A stretch of DNA of 24,554 nt, from positions 1 to 24,554 of the forward strand of contig UQRP01000037.1 of the NCBI GenBank assembly GCA_900543585.1. Reading direction: 5' to 3'. Under the pieces are notes generated by a model, which saw nothing but the letters and a program-made list of their open reading frames with translations, was not told the DNA's origin and made no database searches. How positions within the stretch are numbered: the first letter of the stretch is position 1; each line of letters begins with the position of its first letter. Below are positions 7,825 through 15,767 of this stretch, one piece after another. This stretch comes from an uncultured Prevotella sp. GTDB lineage: Bacteria; Bacteroidota; Bacteroidia; Bacteroidales; Bacteroidaceae. The position numbers and the translations under genes were made by a program.

Positions 7825-8583
7825 TTATTGGTCGTCGTTGCGCACATAGCCTTGGTATTTCGGTGTCAATGCGCTCATGACGGCATTATAGCTTTCTTCT
7901 TTAAGAGTCTCAATGTTCTCACGCCCTTGCCCTTGAGGGTAGATGGGCTTGTGGATGGTGAGCTTCAGAGGGTGCCAGTTGACCCAGTGCCAGTCTTTTG
8001 TGCGTGGCATGATGTCGAAAGAACCGTTGATAGTCAGCGGGCATACGGGTAGTTGGAGCTCGTCGGCAAGCATGAAAGGCCCGCGGCGGAAAAAGCCCAT
8101 ATGTCCCGTAAAGGTGCGGGCGCCTTCCGGAAAGACGACGACGGACATGCCTTCGCGGAGAATCTCTCGTGCGTCATCATAGGTCTTGCGAACCTTTGAG
8201 GCGCCACGCTTGTCTACTATAATCTGATGAGATTGCTTACAAGCTGTGCCGATGATGGGGATGGAGAGAAGCCCACGCTTCATCATCCATTTGAAGTTGC
8301 GGTTGAGGAAACCGTAGATAAGGAATATGTCAAAGGCTCCTTGGTGGTTAGCCACAAAGACATAGCTCTGCCCTTTCTTCAGATTTTCACGTCCCTCTAC
8401 TTTTACGGGCAGGAGAAGTAGCTTGACTGTCAGCCAGGACCAGATATGTCCGGGCCAGTAGCCCCAGAAATGTCCGTTGCCAAGCGCACATCCCAAAGCA
8501 CACGCTAAACCACAGAGAATGGTGTGGACGAGAAAGATGGGCATCACAATGCAAAGCTCGTATAATCGGTAGAGGTATTTCAT
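7825..8583 (-). CDS. 1-acyl-sn-glycerol-3-phosphate acyltransferase (PlsC family)
   Basis: This is a membrane-bound acyltransferase that probably transfers an acyl chain to lysophosphatidic acid to make phosphatidic acid in phospholipid synthesis. The N terminus (residues about 10-35) is a hydrophobic anchor. The catalytic NHx4D motif is N-H-Q-G-A-F-D at 79-85 (His80, Asp85), and the acceptor-binding V-F-P-E-G-A-R-T lies at 150-157. I chose the ATG at 8583, giving 252 residues. An in-frame ATG 36 bases upstream (8619) would add 12 residues without similarity to the family and would nearly abut the stop of the upstream gene at 8636. It lies in the minus-strand series after the metallophosphoesterase (52-base gap). 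Other LPLAT-family acyl acceptors cannot be excluded. Confidence 0.9.
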   Translation of the reverse strand: MKYLYRLYELCIVMPIFLVHTILCGLACALGCALGNGHFWGYWPGHIWSWLTVKLLLLPVKVEGRENLKKGQSYVFVANHQGAFDIFLIYGFLNRNFKWMMKRGLLSIPIIGTACKQSHQIIVDKRGASKVRKTYDDAREILREGMSVVVFPEGARTFTGHMGFFRRGPFMLADELQLPVCPLTINGSFDIMPRTKDWHWVNWHPLKLTIHKPIYPQGQGRENIETLKEESYNAVMSALTPKYQGYVRNDDQ

Positions 8584-8635
8584 AATTGCAAAGTTAATGA
8601 GATTGGGCGTAAACAGCAAAGGATTATAAGTAAAT

Positions 8636-9796
8636 TTATCGTTTGCAATGCAGGGTTATCACCGTTATCTCGTTTGGCATGTTGAGTCGGAAGGGGACGA
8701 GCCCTCCTATTCCTGCCGAGACATAGAGGTATCTGCCATACGATTCATACAGTCCGAGGTCGTATTTGTCGTATCCTTCCGTGGGACGCCATCCTAAAAT
8801 CTGCATCTGCCCTCCGTGGGTGTGTCCGCTCAGTGTCAGTTGTACCTTTGACTGTGGCAGAATATGCCGTTGCCATGCTGAGGGGTCGTGCTGTAGGAGT
8901 ATGACAAAGGCGCCGTCGGGGATGCCTTTCAGTGTCTTGTTTAGATTGGCACGAGCGGGGAAAGGTGGTAGTCCGTCATTCTCTTCGCCGGCGAGCCAGA
9001 TGGTGCTCTTGCCACGTCGTATGGGTATATTCGTATTGCACAGAGGTCGGCCGAGGCGATGTTCTAACATTAGAAGCTTGGCACGCATGCGCTTCTCAAG
9101 ACCTGGCGTGTTGCGGACATAGTTGGCATAGTCGTGGTTGCCTAAAATAAAATAGGTGTAGGGGAGACGTCTGAGTGTGGGCATCATCTTCTCCACTTCT
9201 TCCGGTCGCATGTTCTGCAGATCGCCTGTGAAGCAAACGGCATCAATGTTTTTTTGTGCACGGATGCTGTCGACAATATCTTCCAAAATATATTGTCTCC
9301 AGCCATCGTAGGTACCAGCGTGGAGGTCGGAGATGTGGAGAATGCGGAAACCGTCGAAATCCTTGGGGAGGTCGATGAAGGCAAGGTCAACGTGGTCTAC
9401 TCTGATACGTCCGATGCCTAAGGTAAGGCCATAGACATAGACCATGACCGCTAAGGTGCCCAAGGCAAGGCCTACACGGTGACCATAGTTATAACGTGTG
9501 TGGAAGAGAACGCGTATGCCAGAGCCAATCGCCGAGGTGAGCGCAAAGATAGCTTTTGGTTCAACGAAGAGGCCAAAGAGAAGCAGGTAGAGGTTGAGCC
9601 ATGTAAGGGCGGTAGGTGCGAAATTCTGGATGGAGGCCAGGGCCAGGGTATAGATGGACATACCGAAACTCGGCACCCACCATAATGCACGCACCAAGGG
9701 ATGGTGCAGATAGCGGGTGCGGTAGTAGTGCAGCCAGATATAGATATCAGGCAGCACTAAAGCCAATATCATCCAACCATAGATACGATGTATCAC
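8636..9796 (-). CDS. Membrane-anchored calcineurin-like metallophosphoesterase
   Basis: This 386-residue protein has four hydrophobic segments in residues 1-130 followed by a metallophosphoesterase domain. All metal-binding blocks are present: I-S-D-L-H-A-G (Asp157, His159), F-T-G-D-L-Q-N (Asp192), L-G-N-H-D-Y (Asn220, His221), L-Q-H-D-P and S-G-H-T-H-G-G-Q. The layout resembles YkuE/YaeI-like phosphodiesterases, which have been linked to lipid or envelope substrates; the substrate here is not evident. The start is GTG at 9796, overlapping the stop of the upstream gene by four bases (GTGA). No better start lies nearby, so translational coupling probably sets the start. The acyltransferase gene downstream fits a lipid-related role, but that is inference from position. 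Confidence 0.88.
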   Translation of the reverse strand: MIHRIYGWMILALVLPDIYIWLHYYRTRYLHHPLVRALWWVPSFGMSIYTLALASIQNFAPTALTWLNLYLLLFGLFVEPKAIFALTSAIGSGIRVLFHTRYNYGHRVGLALGTLAVMVYVYGLTLGIGRIRVDHVDLAFIDLPKDFDGFRILHISDLHAGTYDGWRQYILEDIVDSIRAQKNIDAVCFTGDLQNMRPEEVEKMMPTLRRLPYTYFILGNHDYANYVRNTPGLEKRMRAKLLMLEHRLGRPLCNTNIPIRRGKSTIWLAGEENDGLPPFPARANLNKTLKGIPDGAFVILLQHDPSAWQRHILPQSKVQLTLSGHTHGGQMQILGWRPTEGYDKYDLGLYESYGRYLYVSAGIGGLVPFRLNMPNEITVITLHCKR

Positions 9797-10602
9797 TGTA
9801 GTCTGTAAGCTAAGAATTTGCGCATTACCTCCAATGGCAGTCCTCGCCGTCGAGCATAGTCCCGCAACTGGTCTTCACCAATCTTTCCTAAGTCGAAATA
9901 TTTAGCTTTGGGATGAGCGAACATGAGTCCTGAGACGGAAGCATGCGGCTGCATCATGCCGCTTGGTGTGAGTCGTATGCCTATACCCTTCATGTCGATG
10001 AGTTGGTCGAGGAGAAAGTTCATACTTGTATCTGGCATTGATGGATAGCCAACGGCCGGGCGTATGCCTTGATAATGCTCGGCATGGATGTCGGCCATAG
10101 AGAGTTCTTCATCGGGTGCATACCCCCAGTATTTACGGCGTACTTGACTGTGCATCAACTCCGCTGTTCCTTCAGCGAGACGGTCGGCGAGCACTTGCGA
10201 CAGCATCTTGTTATAGACATCATCGTCATAGCCTTTCGTCAGTCCGAAGTCAACGGAAGTGGCGAAAGCGCCAATCCTGTCCTTGATACCTGAGGACAGC
10301 GGGCGGATAAAGTCGGCGAGACAGTAATTGGGCGCTCCCTGATGATTGGGCTTCTGCTGTCTGAGCATCGGCAGACGTATGCGGTTGTCAACGATGATGT
10401 CGTCTCCGTCGCTGTTGGCGTCAAAGATGTCGAAGACGGCATGACTATGCCAGCGTCCCTGCCAGGAGTCGAGCATGGCATTGGCATCGGCGTGGAGACG
10501 GTCGCGCTCCTCGCCTTGCTTACCATTCATGCTCCATGCGTAGTCAAAATATATCCAGTTGATGAATGGTCTGATGTCGGAAATATCGTAAGTCAGTATC
10601 AT
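9793..10602 (-). CDS. Stand-alone methionine synthase (MetH) reactivation domain protein
   Basis: The whole 269-residue protein aligns by eye with the C-terminal AdoMet-binding activation domain of cobalamin-dependent methionine synthase, which in E. coli is fused to MetH. In that enzyme the domain supplies AdoMet for reductive methylation of oxidised cob(II)alamin. Matching blocks are A-N-A-M-L-D (41-45), N-Y-C-L-A-D-F (92-98), L-A-D-R-L-A-E (138-144), Y-W-G-Y-A-P (158-163), the R-P-A-V-G-Y-P AdoMet signature (Arg181, Tyr186), A-S-V-S-G (221-225) and D-Y-A-R-R-R-G near the end. Glu175 matches E. coli Glu1128; Asn15 stands where E. coli has the AdoMet-binding Asp946. Thermotoga maritima also has this domain as a separate protein. 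It overlaps pyrC upstream (ATGA) and the phosphoesterase downstream (GTGA), so all three are probably coupled. The catalytic part of MetH is not in the window. Confidence 0.9.
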   Translation of the reverse strand: MILTYDISDIRPFINWIYFDYAWSMNGKQGEERDRLHADANAMLDSWQGRWHSHAVFDIFDANSDGDDIIVDNRIRLPMLRQQKPNHQGAPNYCLADFIRPLSSGIKDRIGAFATSVDFGLTKGYDDDVYNKMLSQVLADRLAEGTAELMHSQVRRKYWGYAPDEELSMADIHAEHYQGIRPAVGYPSMPDTSMNFLLDQLIDMKGIGIRLTPSGMMQPHASVSGLMFAHPKAKYFDLGKIGEDQLRDYARRRGLPLEVMRKFLAYRLQ

Positions 10603-11960
10603 TTTCTAAATGTCAGGGCTTCTCCTCGGTAGCCGTCGTCGAAGTTGCCATCGTGGTATACTGTGTGTCCGTTGCAGATGGTGCGTACTACACGCCATCT
10701 GAACTGTGAGCCGGTGAGAGGGCTCCATTGGCATTTGCTCTGGATTAGGTTCTCCGTCAGCGTCCATGGTGTTCCTCGCTTGACGATGGTAATGTCTGCC
10801 TTATATTTAGGTCTGAGAAAGCCACGTCCTGTGACGGCGAAGAGTCGTGCAGGATTGTGACACATCAACCAAACGAGACGCTCTATGGTCAACACGCCTT
10901 CATCAACGAGTTGTAGCATTGATACCAAGGAGAACTGTACCATTGGCATGCCTGAGGCGGCTCGTGCACAGCCTCCCTGCTTGTCTTTGAGTTCATGAGG
11001 AGCGTGGTCTGTGCCTATGGTGGTAACATATCCACTGGTCAAAGCCATCCGCAAGGCCTCCCGGTCGAAAGTCGTCTTTACGGCAGGGTTGCATTTTATA
11101 AGCGCTCCCTTCTCCGTGTAGTCTTTATCGGTGAAGAGAAGATGAGCTAATACAGCCTCGCAGGTAATGAGCGGCATGGCTCCGAGATGATCAACATTAT
11201 TGTTGGCCTCAATAAGTTCGAGCTCTTTAGCTGTGGAGATATGGGCGATATGCAAGCGGGTGTCATGTTTACGGGCCAGGGCTACGGCTAATGTTGAACT
11301 GTTGAGGCATGCTTCCTCTGACCTTATCAGCGGATGGAAATGAATGTCGGGATCCTCACCGTACTTAGCTTTAGCTTTTCTCATGTTCTCATTGATGACA
11401 GTTGTGTCTTCACAATGTGTCATCAGCGGCAGATTCAGACGTGTGCATTCGCTAAAAATCTTGTCAAGGACATCCTGACGGTCAACAAGCATGTTGCCTG
11501 TTGATGCTCCCATGAAGAGCTTGATACCAGGGAAAGTGGTGGGGTCGAGGTCATGGAAGGTATCAGTGTTGTCATTGGTAGCGCCATAGAAGAAGGCGTA
11601 ATTGACATGGCTCTTTGCAGCAGCAAGGCTCATCTTATCCTCCCACGACTCTAATGTGGTGGTCTGTGGAACTGTATTTGGCATCTCGAAATAGGATGTC
11701 ACGCCTCCCCATGCGGCAGCTTTTGACTCGCTGTCTATATCTGCTTTTCGTGTCAGCCCAGGCTCACGGAAATGAACATGCTCGTCAATAATGCCGGGGA
11801 GAACGAGACACCCCGTGGCATCTACGCGATTGTCGTAGTTGTCACGGGGCGTTGTCTCTCCGACAATCACTTGTTCGATGCGGTCTTCGTTGACAACGAT
11901 GGAACCGATAAAACTCTTACCCTCATTAACGATGGTGCCGTTTTCAATGATTGTCCTCAT
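10599..11960 (-). CDS. pyrC: Dihydroorotase
   Basis: Dihydroorotase is a cytoplasmic zinc amidohydrolase that closes carbamoyl-aspartate to dihydroorotate, the third step of UMP synthesis. At 453 residues it belongs to the long class I type. Metal and substrate motifs are clear: D-E-H-V-H-F-R-E-P-G (His61, His63), the carbamylated lysine in G-I-K-L-F-M-G-A-S-T-G-N-M (Lys147), M-T-H-C-E-D (His182), H-I-A-H-I-S-T (near 237-243) and G-T-D-H-A-P-H in the C-terminal third. The final A of its ATGA junction starts the MetH activation gene. Upstream, the DUF4369-like lipoprotein ends eight bases before the ATG, so transcription may come from the lipoprotein promoter. Allantoinase or hydantoinase is less likely given the motif spelling. 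Confidence 0.93.
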   Translation of the reverse strand: MRTIIENGTIVNEGKSFIGSIVVNEDRIEQVIVGETTPRDNYDNRVDATGCLVLPGIIDEHVHFREPGLTRKADIDSESKAAAWGGVTSYFEMPNTVPQTTTLESWEDKMSLAAAKSHVNYAFFYGATNDNTDTFHDLDPTTFPGIKLFMGASTGNMLVDRQDVLDKIFSECTRLNLPLMTHCEDTTVINENMRKAKAKYGEDPDIHFHPLIRSEEACLNSSTLAVALARKHDTRLHIAHISTAKELELIEANNNVDHLGAMPLITCEAVLAHLLFTDKDYTEKGALIKCNPAVKTTFDREALRMALTSGYVTTIGTDHAPHELKDKQGGCARAASGMPMVQFSLVSMLQLVDEGVLTIERLVWLMCHNPARLFAVTGRGFLRPKYKADITIVKRGTPWTLTENLIQSKCQWSPLTGSQFRWRVVRTICNGHTVYHDGNFDDGYRGEALTFRK

Positions 11961-11968
11961 GATGCTAT

Positions 11969-12790
11969 TTAATTTTGTTCATCACCCTCTTTGGTGGGGT
12001 TTGCCATCTCATTAGGTGTCGGACCATCCTGCGGTGGCATCGTCTGCTGTGGGGCTTGCTGTGGCGGAGCCTGTTGCATGTTGACGGGAGTCTTGGTGCC
12101 ATTCATAATGTCTTGATTCTCCTGTGCTGCCTCATAGTATTCTTTAACCTGTGGGTCGTTTTTGAACTTATCCGTGGCTTTGCTCCAGATGTCTTCGACC
12201 CAGGCGTCCAACATAGGAACCTGATAACGATTCATGCAGACGTTGAGGAAAACGTACGGCCCAAGAACGTTGTCAAAGTTCTCTGTGACAAAATTGGTTA
12301 CAAGCTTGTCAATCTTTTCATTGATTTCGGCGTCTTTAGCAGCCAACCGGGTGTTGACGACAGCCATATTCTTACCATTCATGATGGCTTGGTCATGCTG
12401 GTGGACAAGGTCGGCGCTCTGGTTGAGAAGTTGAGTGAAACGAACACGAAATTTAGACAACTTGTCATTGAGCGGAGTGCCGGTTACCGTCTCTTGGGTA
12501 TTATCAATCTTTACCTGTATGTCTCCGCTTTCAAGCACGACAGGCAGACTGCTGTTATCGCTGAGCACGATATTAGCAACCCGAACGGAATCGGTAGACC
12601 CTGCGAATTGGAACTGACCATGTACAACATCGCAGGAGTCAACATTTTTCAGTGTGGTGTCCTTCAATACTTTCAGGTAGAGTTTCTGCCCGTCAAGCGT
12701 GCTTACACTCGTAGTGCCAGAGATATGGAAGGAGTTGGCACAAGAAGTAAAGGCTAAGACACTGACTATTGCGTATAAGACTTTATTCAT
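11969..12790 (-). CDS. DUF4369-like lipoprotein with Pro/Gln-rich tail
   Basis: This is a 273-residue exported lipoprotein. The signal peptide is residues 1-16 and the lipobox L-A-F-T-S-C puts the acylated Cys at 17. The region of about 20-115 has the G-T-T-S-V-S-T-L-D-G-Q-K-L-Y-L pattern of the beta-rich DUF4369 domain, often found at the N terminus of Bacteroidota thioredoxin-like lipoproteins. Residues about 120-225 are helical and carry no thioredoxin CxxC. The C terminus (about 235-265) is a low-complexity linker of Pro, Gln and Met. The likely location is the periplasmic face of a membrane. A TAnnTTTG box lies 22 bases upstream. The gene precedes pyrC by eight bases, but no functional link to pyrimidine synthesis is apparent. 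Confidence 0.75.
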   Translation of the reverse strand: MNKVLYAIVSVLAFTSCANSFHISGTTSVSTLDGQKLYLKVLKDTTLKNVDSCDVVHGQFQFAGSTDSVRVANIVLSDNSSLPVVLESGDIQVKIDNTQETVTGTPLNDKLSKFRVRFTQLLNQSADLVHQHDQAIMNGKNMAVVNTRLAAKDAEINEKIDKLVTNFVTENFDNVLGPYVFLNVCMNRYQVPMLDAWVEDIWSKATDKFKNDPQVKEYYEAAQENQDIMNGTKTPVNMQQAPPQQAPQQTMPPQDGPTPNEMANPTKEGDEQN

Positions 12791-12811
12791 AAATGTTTCT
12801 ATCTTCTAAAG

Positions 12812-12819
12812 CAAAGATA
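12812..12819 (-). promoter_or_regulatory. Putative -7 promoter element (TATCTTTG) of the lipoprotein-pyrC series
   Basis: The minus strand reads TATCTTTG here, a perfect fit to the Bacteroidota -7 consensus TAnnTTTG, 22 bases before the lipoprotein ATG. No good TTG is seen at the proper -33 spacing, so the assignment rests on the -7 box and its position. Confidence 0.5.
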
Positions 12820-12870
12820 ATATCTATTCGTGAGGATATAAAAGAATTTTATGCAATTTAAAGGTCCCCG

Positions 12871-13302
12871 CTACTCTTTTATATTTTTTTTTGAAAGTTC
12901 GTGGTCGATACGATGGGCAGTGTAGACTTCTAAAATGGCGGCGACAAGCAGGAGAATGACCCATTTATTATAAAGGTATGTAATATAAGTCTCCTGATTT
13001 GTGAAGAACGCTTTGAAGAAGCTGTGCCCTTCGTTGGCATACATCGTATCGGCTAACAGAATGCCGGCCAGAATGAAAAGCAGGTCGGAGAGGTTCTGGA
13101 TGCGCTTAAGACGACGGACGGTAATATCATGGCCCTCATAAGTCTGCATAACTTGCAGTGTGGCAAAAACTACAGCTCCTAAGAGAAAGACCCAGCAAAA
13201 GATGAGCGGCTCCACTTGTAGAACGCTGCAGCCTACGCCGATTACCATAAAGGCGCAACCAGAAAGAAAAAGTATACTTTGTATTTTATTTAGTTGTTTC
13301 AT
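12871..13302 (-). CDS. Small multi-pass membrane protein of unknown function
   Basis: This 143-residue protein has about four hydrophobic segments (around residues 8-25, 30-50, 70-85 and 110-130) and a charged C terminus ending in several lysines. The loop between segments 2 and 3 is basic (V-R-R-L-K-R-I-Q). I recognise no domain. The start at ATG 13302 (M-K-Q-L-N-K-I-Q) is preferred over an in-frame ATG at 13320, because the shorter overlap with the upstream FtsB-like gene (17 bases, different frame) is more usual. Following a septum-initiator gene suggests an envelope role, but this is inference from position only. Confidence 0.65.
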   Translation of the reverse strand: MKQLNKIQSILFLSGCAFMVIGVGCSVLQVEPLIFCWVFLLGAVVFATLQVMQTYEGHDITVRRLKRIQNLSDLLFILAGILLADTMYANEGHSFFKAFFTNQETYITYLYNKWVILLLVAAILEVYTAHRIDHELSKKNIKE

Positions 13303-13639
13303 CGTTACCAATTTTGTCATTGTTGGAGTTGGCAGGCTTGTCGGTGCTCAAGACAAAGATATCCTCATCGTCCGTCTTCATGAAATATCTCTCACGTGCT
13401 ATCTTTTCGATGGCGCGTGGATTATGCTTGATGGAGTTCAGCTCTTTGTTGTCGGTCTGGTTCTCCTCGTTGTATTTCTGTATCTCATCCTTGAGCTGAC
13501 TTATCTGTATATCGTATTTTATGCGTTGCATAAAACTGTTGTCATCGAAAAAACCTACGTAGGCAACGCCCACCACAATAGTGATGAGATACTTATAGTG
13601 GCCCAGGAAGGCGATGATGGTAGAGAGTCGTTTGCTCAT
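13286..13639 (-). CDS. Septum formation initiator family protein (FtsB/DivIC-like)
   Basis: This is a 117-residue bitopic membrane protein. A short basic N terminus is followed by one transmembrane helix (about residues 14-32), then a coiled coil (about 38-72) rich in Gln, Glu, Asn and Lys. A conserved stretch then reads N-P-R-A-I-E-K-I-A-R-E-R-Y-F-M-K, typical of the FtsB/DivIC family. These proteins bridge FtsQ and FtsL and help recruit the septal synthesis machinery. The Ser/Asn/Asp-rich tail after residue 95 looks disordered. ATG 13639 was chosen over an ATG 51 bases upstream (13690): the start of family similarity fits, and a strong promoter with -7 box at 13660-13667 lies between the two, making the longer product impossible from that promoter. 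Confidence 0.85.
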   Translation of the reverse strand: MSKRLSTIIAFLGHYKYLITIVVGVAYVGFFDDNSFMQRIKYDIQISQLKDEIQKYNEENQTDNKELNSIKHNPRAIEKIARERYFMKTDDEDIFVLSTDKPANSNNDKIGNDETTK

Positions 13640-13659
13640 GGCTGTTTGGAAATTAGCTG

Positions 13660-13692
13660 CAAAGATAAGCCATTTTATGCTAACGTGCAAAA
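13660..13692 (-). promoter_or_regulatory. Bacteroidota-type promoter of the FtsB-like gene
   Basis: On the minus strand TTTTG (13692-13688) acts as the -33 element and TATCTTTG (13667-13660) as the -7 element, separated by 20 bases. Both match the phylum consensus. Transcription would start about 10-15 bases before the ATG at 13639, leaving a very short leader. Confidence 0.7.
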
Positions 13693-13710
13693 GAAAACTT
13701 GATAATTGTT

Positions 13711-13740
13711 TTGCCTTTCATTTTTTTTGGTTTACTTTTG
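13711..13740 (+). promoter_or_regulatory. Bacteroidota-type promoter of dnaX
   Basis: TTG at 13711-13713 and TACTTTTG at 13733-13740 are 19 bases apart, matching the -33/-7 pattern of the phylum's primary sigma factor. The dnaX ATG follows 22 bases after the -7 box. It is back to back with the FtsB promoter, so the two genes diverge from a shared region of about 120 bases. Confidence 0.7.
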
Positions 13741-13762
13741 CAAAAGAAACCATTAAAACTCT

Positions 13763-15595
13763 ATGGACAACTATATAGTATCGGCAAGAAAGTACCGTCC
13801 GATGACGTTCTCTTCTGTAGTGGGTCAGGAAGCCCTCACCACAACACTGAAGAATGCTGTCAAGACCGGACGCCTTGCCCACGCCTACCTCTTTTGCGGG
13901 CCTCGTGGAGTGGGTAAGACGACGTGTGCCAGAATTTTTGCAAAAGCAATCAACTGTGAGAATCCTACTCCTGATGGTGAGGCTTGTAATGAGTGTGAGA
14001 GCTGTAAGGCTTTCAACGAAAAACGTTCGATGAACATCTTCGAACTTGATGCGGCAAGCAACAACTCTGTGGAGAACATCAAGTCATTGATGGACCAAAC
14101 ACTTATCCCGCCACAGACGGGAAAGTATAAGGTGTTTATTATTGATGAGGTACATATGCTTACGACCTCTGCTTTCAATGCCTTTCTGAAGACCTTAGAG
14201 GAACCGCCACAGTATGTCATCTTCATCCTTGCAACAACGGAGAAGAACAAAATTCTGCCTACCATCCTCTCGCGTTGCCAGATTTATGACTTTGAGCGTA
14301 TGACGGTGCCTGAGATCATCCGGCATCTTGAAATGGTGGCAGGAAAAGAGGGTATTACCTATGAGGAAGAAGCCCTCAATGTCATAGCCGAGAAGGCTGA
14401 TGGTGGTATGCGTGATGCCTTGTCTATCTTTGACCAGGTAGCAAGCTTCAGTCAGGGCAATATTACTTTTGAGAAAGTATTGCAGGACCTTAATGTCCTT
14501 GACGCCGACAACTACTTCAAGATTGTAGACTTGTCGTTGGACAATAAGGTCGGTGACATTATGCTGCTTCTTGATGGCATCATTGCCCGTGGCTTTGACG
14601 GAGGGAATGTTGTCAATGGACTTGCCTCCCATATCCGTAATGTAATGATGGCGAAAGATGAGCAGACACTACCTTTGTTGGAGGTGAGCCAGAGTCAGCG
14701 TCAGAAATATCAGCAGCAGGCGCAGAAATGCCCTCTGCCTTTCCTATATAAGGCATTGCGAATCCTTAACGAATGTGATGTACAGTATCGTCAGAGTAGC
14801 AACAAGCGCTTGCTTGTTGAGCTCACCCTCATTCGTGTGGCGCAGATAACGCAGCCTGAGGATGCCGATATTCCTGGTGCGGGGCGTAGCCCTATGAGAC
14901 TTAAATCCCTGTTTAAGAAAAATAATGTGGTGCAGCCTAAACCGGCTATGCAGGTGACCGGGGCTGCCAAACGCATTGGCCGTACTACTGTGTCGGCTCA
15001 GAAGAATGAAAGCAGTGATACGAGTAAAACTCTCGCTGCTCCGCAAGTTACCTCCGTTCCCCCTTCTCCACGACCTTTGTCGACAGGTAAAGTGGGAACT
15101 GTGCATCTTAATTTCCGGGGAGTAGGCATGACTTTCGCCGAACTGCGTCGTGGTCCCAAACAGCAAGATTATGTTGATGCTGTGAAGGTGGATGAGTCAC
15201 AAGTAGCTAAGGAAAAGGTTGAAAAACCTGAGGAGAAGTTCACCGAGGAAGACATCGTAAGGGAATGGACGGCTATGTGTAACCGTATGCCTCAGAAGTA
15301 CGTTGGATTGGCTGCACGGCTTAAGAATATAGTCCCCGTTGTCACGGATTATCCTAATATGGAGGTCGTGGTGGACAATCAATTGCTTCTTGACCAAATA
15401 TCGCAGATCCGTCGCAATATCAGAGCAACGATGCGTATTGGACTCCATAACAGTAAGATAGAATTCAGTGTCAGACTTGCCGAACAGGATGAGAATGCCA
15501 GGGCAATGACAAAATTGGAAGTCTTTGATGAATTGCGTAAGGCTAACCCGTCAATAGAGAAGCTCAGGCAGGTGTTAGGATTGGAATTGTCGTAG
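13763..15595 (+). CDS. dnaX: DNA polymerase III subunit gamma/tau
   Basis: DnaX is the ATP-driven clamp-loader subunit of the replicative polymerase. The AAA+ module fills residues 1-230: Walker A G-P-R-G-V-G-K-T (46-53), a zinc-binding cysteine set at 65, 75, 78 and 81, Walker B D-E-V-H (128-131) and sensor/arginine-finger S-R-C (170-172). Clamp-loader domains II and III follow to about residue 365. After a Ser/Pro/Thr-rich linker (about 390-470), a C-terminal helical domain of about 110 residues probably contacts the polymerase or helicase (tau function). The total of 610 residues is normal for the phylum. No long A-run for programmed frameshifting is seen near the end of domain III, so a separate short gamma product is not evident. 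It has its own promoter and is divergent from the FtsB-like gene. Confidence 0.95.
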   Translation: MDNYIVSARKYRPMTFSSVVGQEALTTTLKNAVKTGRLAHAYLFCGPRGVGKTTCARIFAKAINCENPTPDGEACNECESCKAFNEKRSMNIFELDAASNNSVENIKSLMDQTLIPPQTGKYKVFIIDEVHMLTTSAFNAFLKTLEEPPQYVIFILATTEKNKILPTILSRCQIYDFERMTVPEIIRHLEMVAGKEGITYEEEALNVIAEKADGGMRDALSIFDQVASFSQGNITFEKVLQDLNVLDADNYFKIVDLSLDNKVGDIMLLLDGIIARGFDGGNVVNGLASHIRNVMMAKDEQTLPLLEVSQSQRQKYQQQAQKCPLPFLYKALRILNECDVQYRQSSNKRLLVELTLIRVAQITQPEDADIPGAGRSPMRLKSLFKKNNVVQPKPAMQVTGAAKRIGRTTVSAQKNESSDTSKTLAAPQVTSVPPSPRPLSTGKVGTVHLNFRGVGMTFAELRRGPKQQDYVDAVKVDESQVAKEKVEKPEEKFTEEDIVREWTAMCNRMPQKYVGLAARLKNIVPVVTDYPNMEVVVDNQLLLDQISQIRRNIRATMRIGLHNSKIEFSVRLAEQDENARAMTKLEVFDELRKANPSIEKLRQVLGLELS

Positions 15596-15683
15596 CGCTT
15601 GTTATCATTGTGTCATGCTTTCTGTCAATTTGCTTTTAGATTCAAATATTTGCTAACGTATTGTGAAAATATTCTGTAAAAAG

Positions 15684-15714
15684 CTTGCGGTTTAATAATA
15701 TTTCCGTAACTTTG
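15684..15714 (+). promoter_or_regulatory. Bacteroidota-type promoter of asnA
   Basis: TTG at 15684-15686 and TAACTTTG at 15707-15714 are 20 bases apart and fit the -33/-7 consensus. The asnA ATG lies 53 bases downstream, leaving a leader of about 45 bases in which I see no riboswitch-like structure. The rest of the dnaX-asnA gap (15596-15767) is AT-rich and shows no convincing terminator. Confidence 0.7.
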
Positions 15715-15767
15715 CCCTCAGATTAACAACGATACAATAAAAGATATATTCTAAACGCGAAGAATCT

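Noticed and set aside
8583..8619. Longer start for the PlsC-family acyltransferase
   Set aside because: The extra 12 residues match nothing in the family and would place the start almost on top of the preceding gene's stop.
11975..12757. A 260-codon open frame on the plus strand opposite the DUF4369-like lipoprotein gene
   Set aside because: The minus-strand frame has a signal peptide, lipobox and sensible domain pattern; the plus frame has no recognisable motif and only mirrors it.
14880..14950. Possible DnaX programmed frameshift site (short A-rich stretch after the AAA+ part)
   Set aside because: The A-run is only five bases and lacks the heptamer pattern and downstream hairpin needed for the gamma/tau switch.
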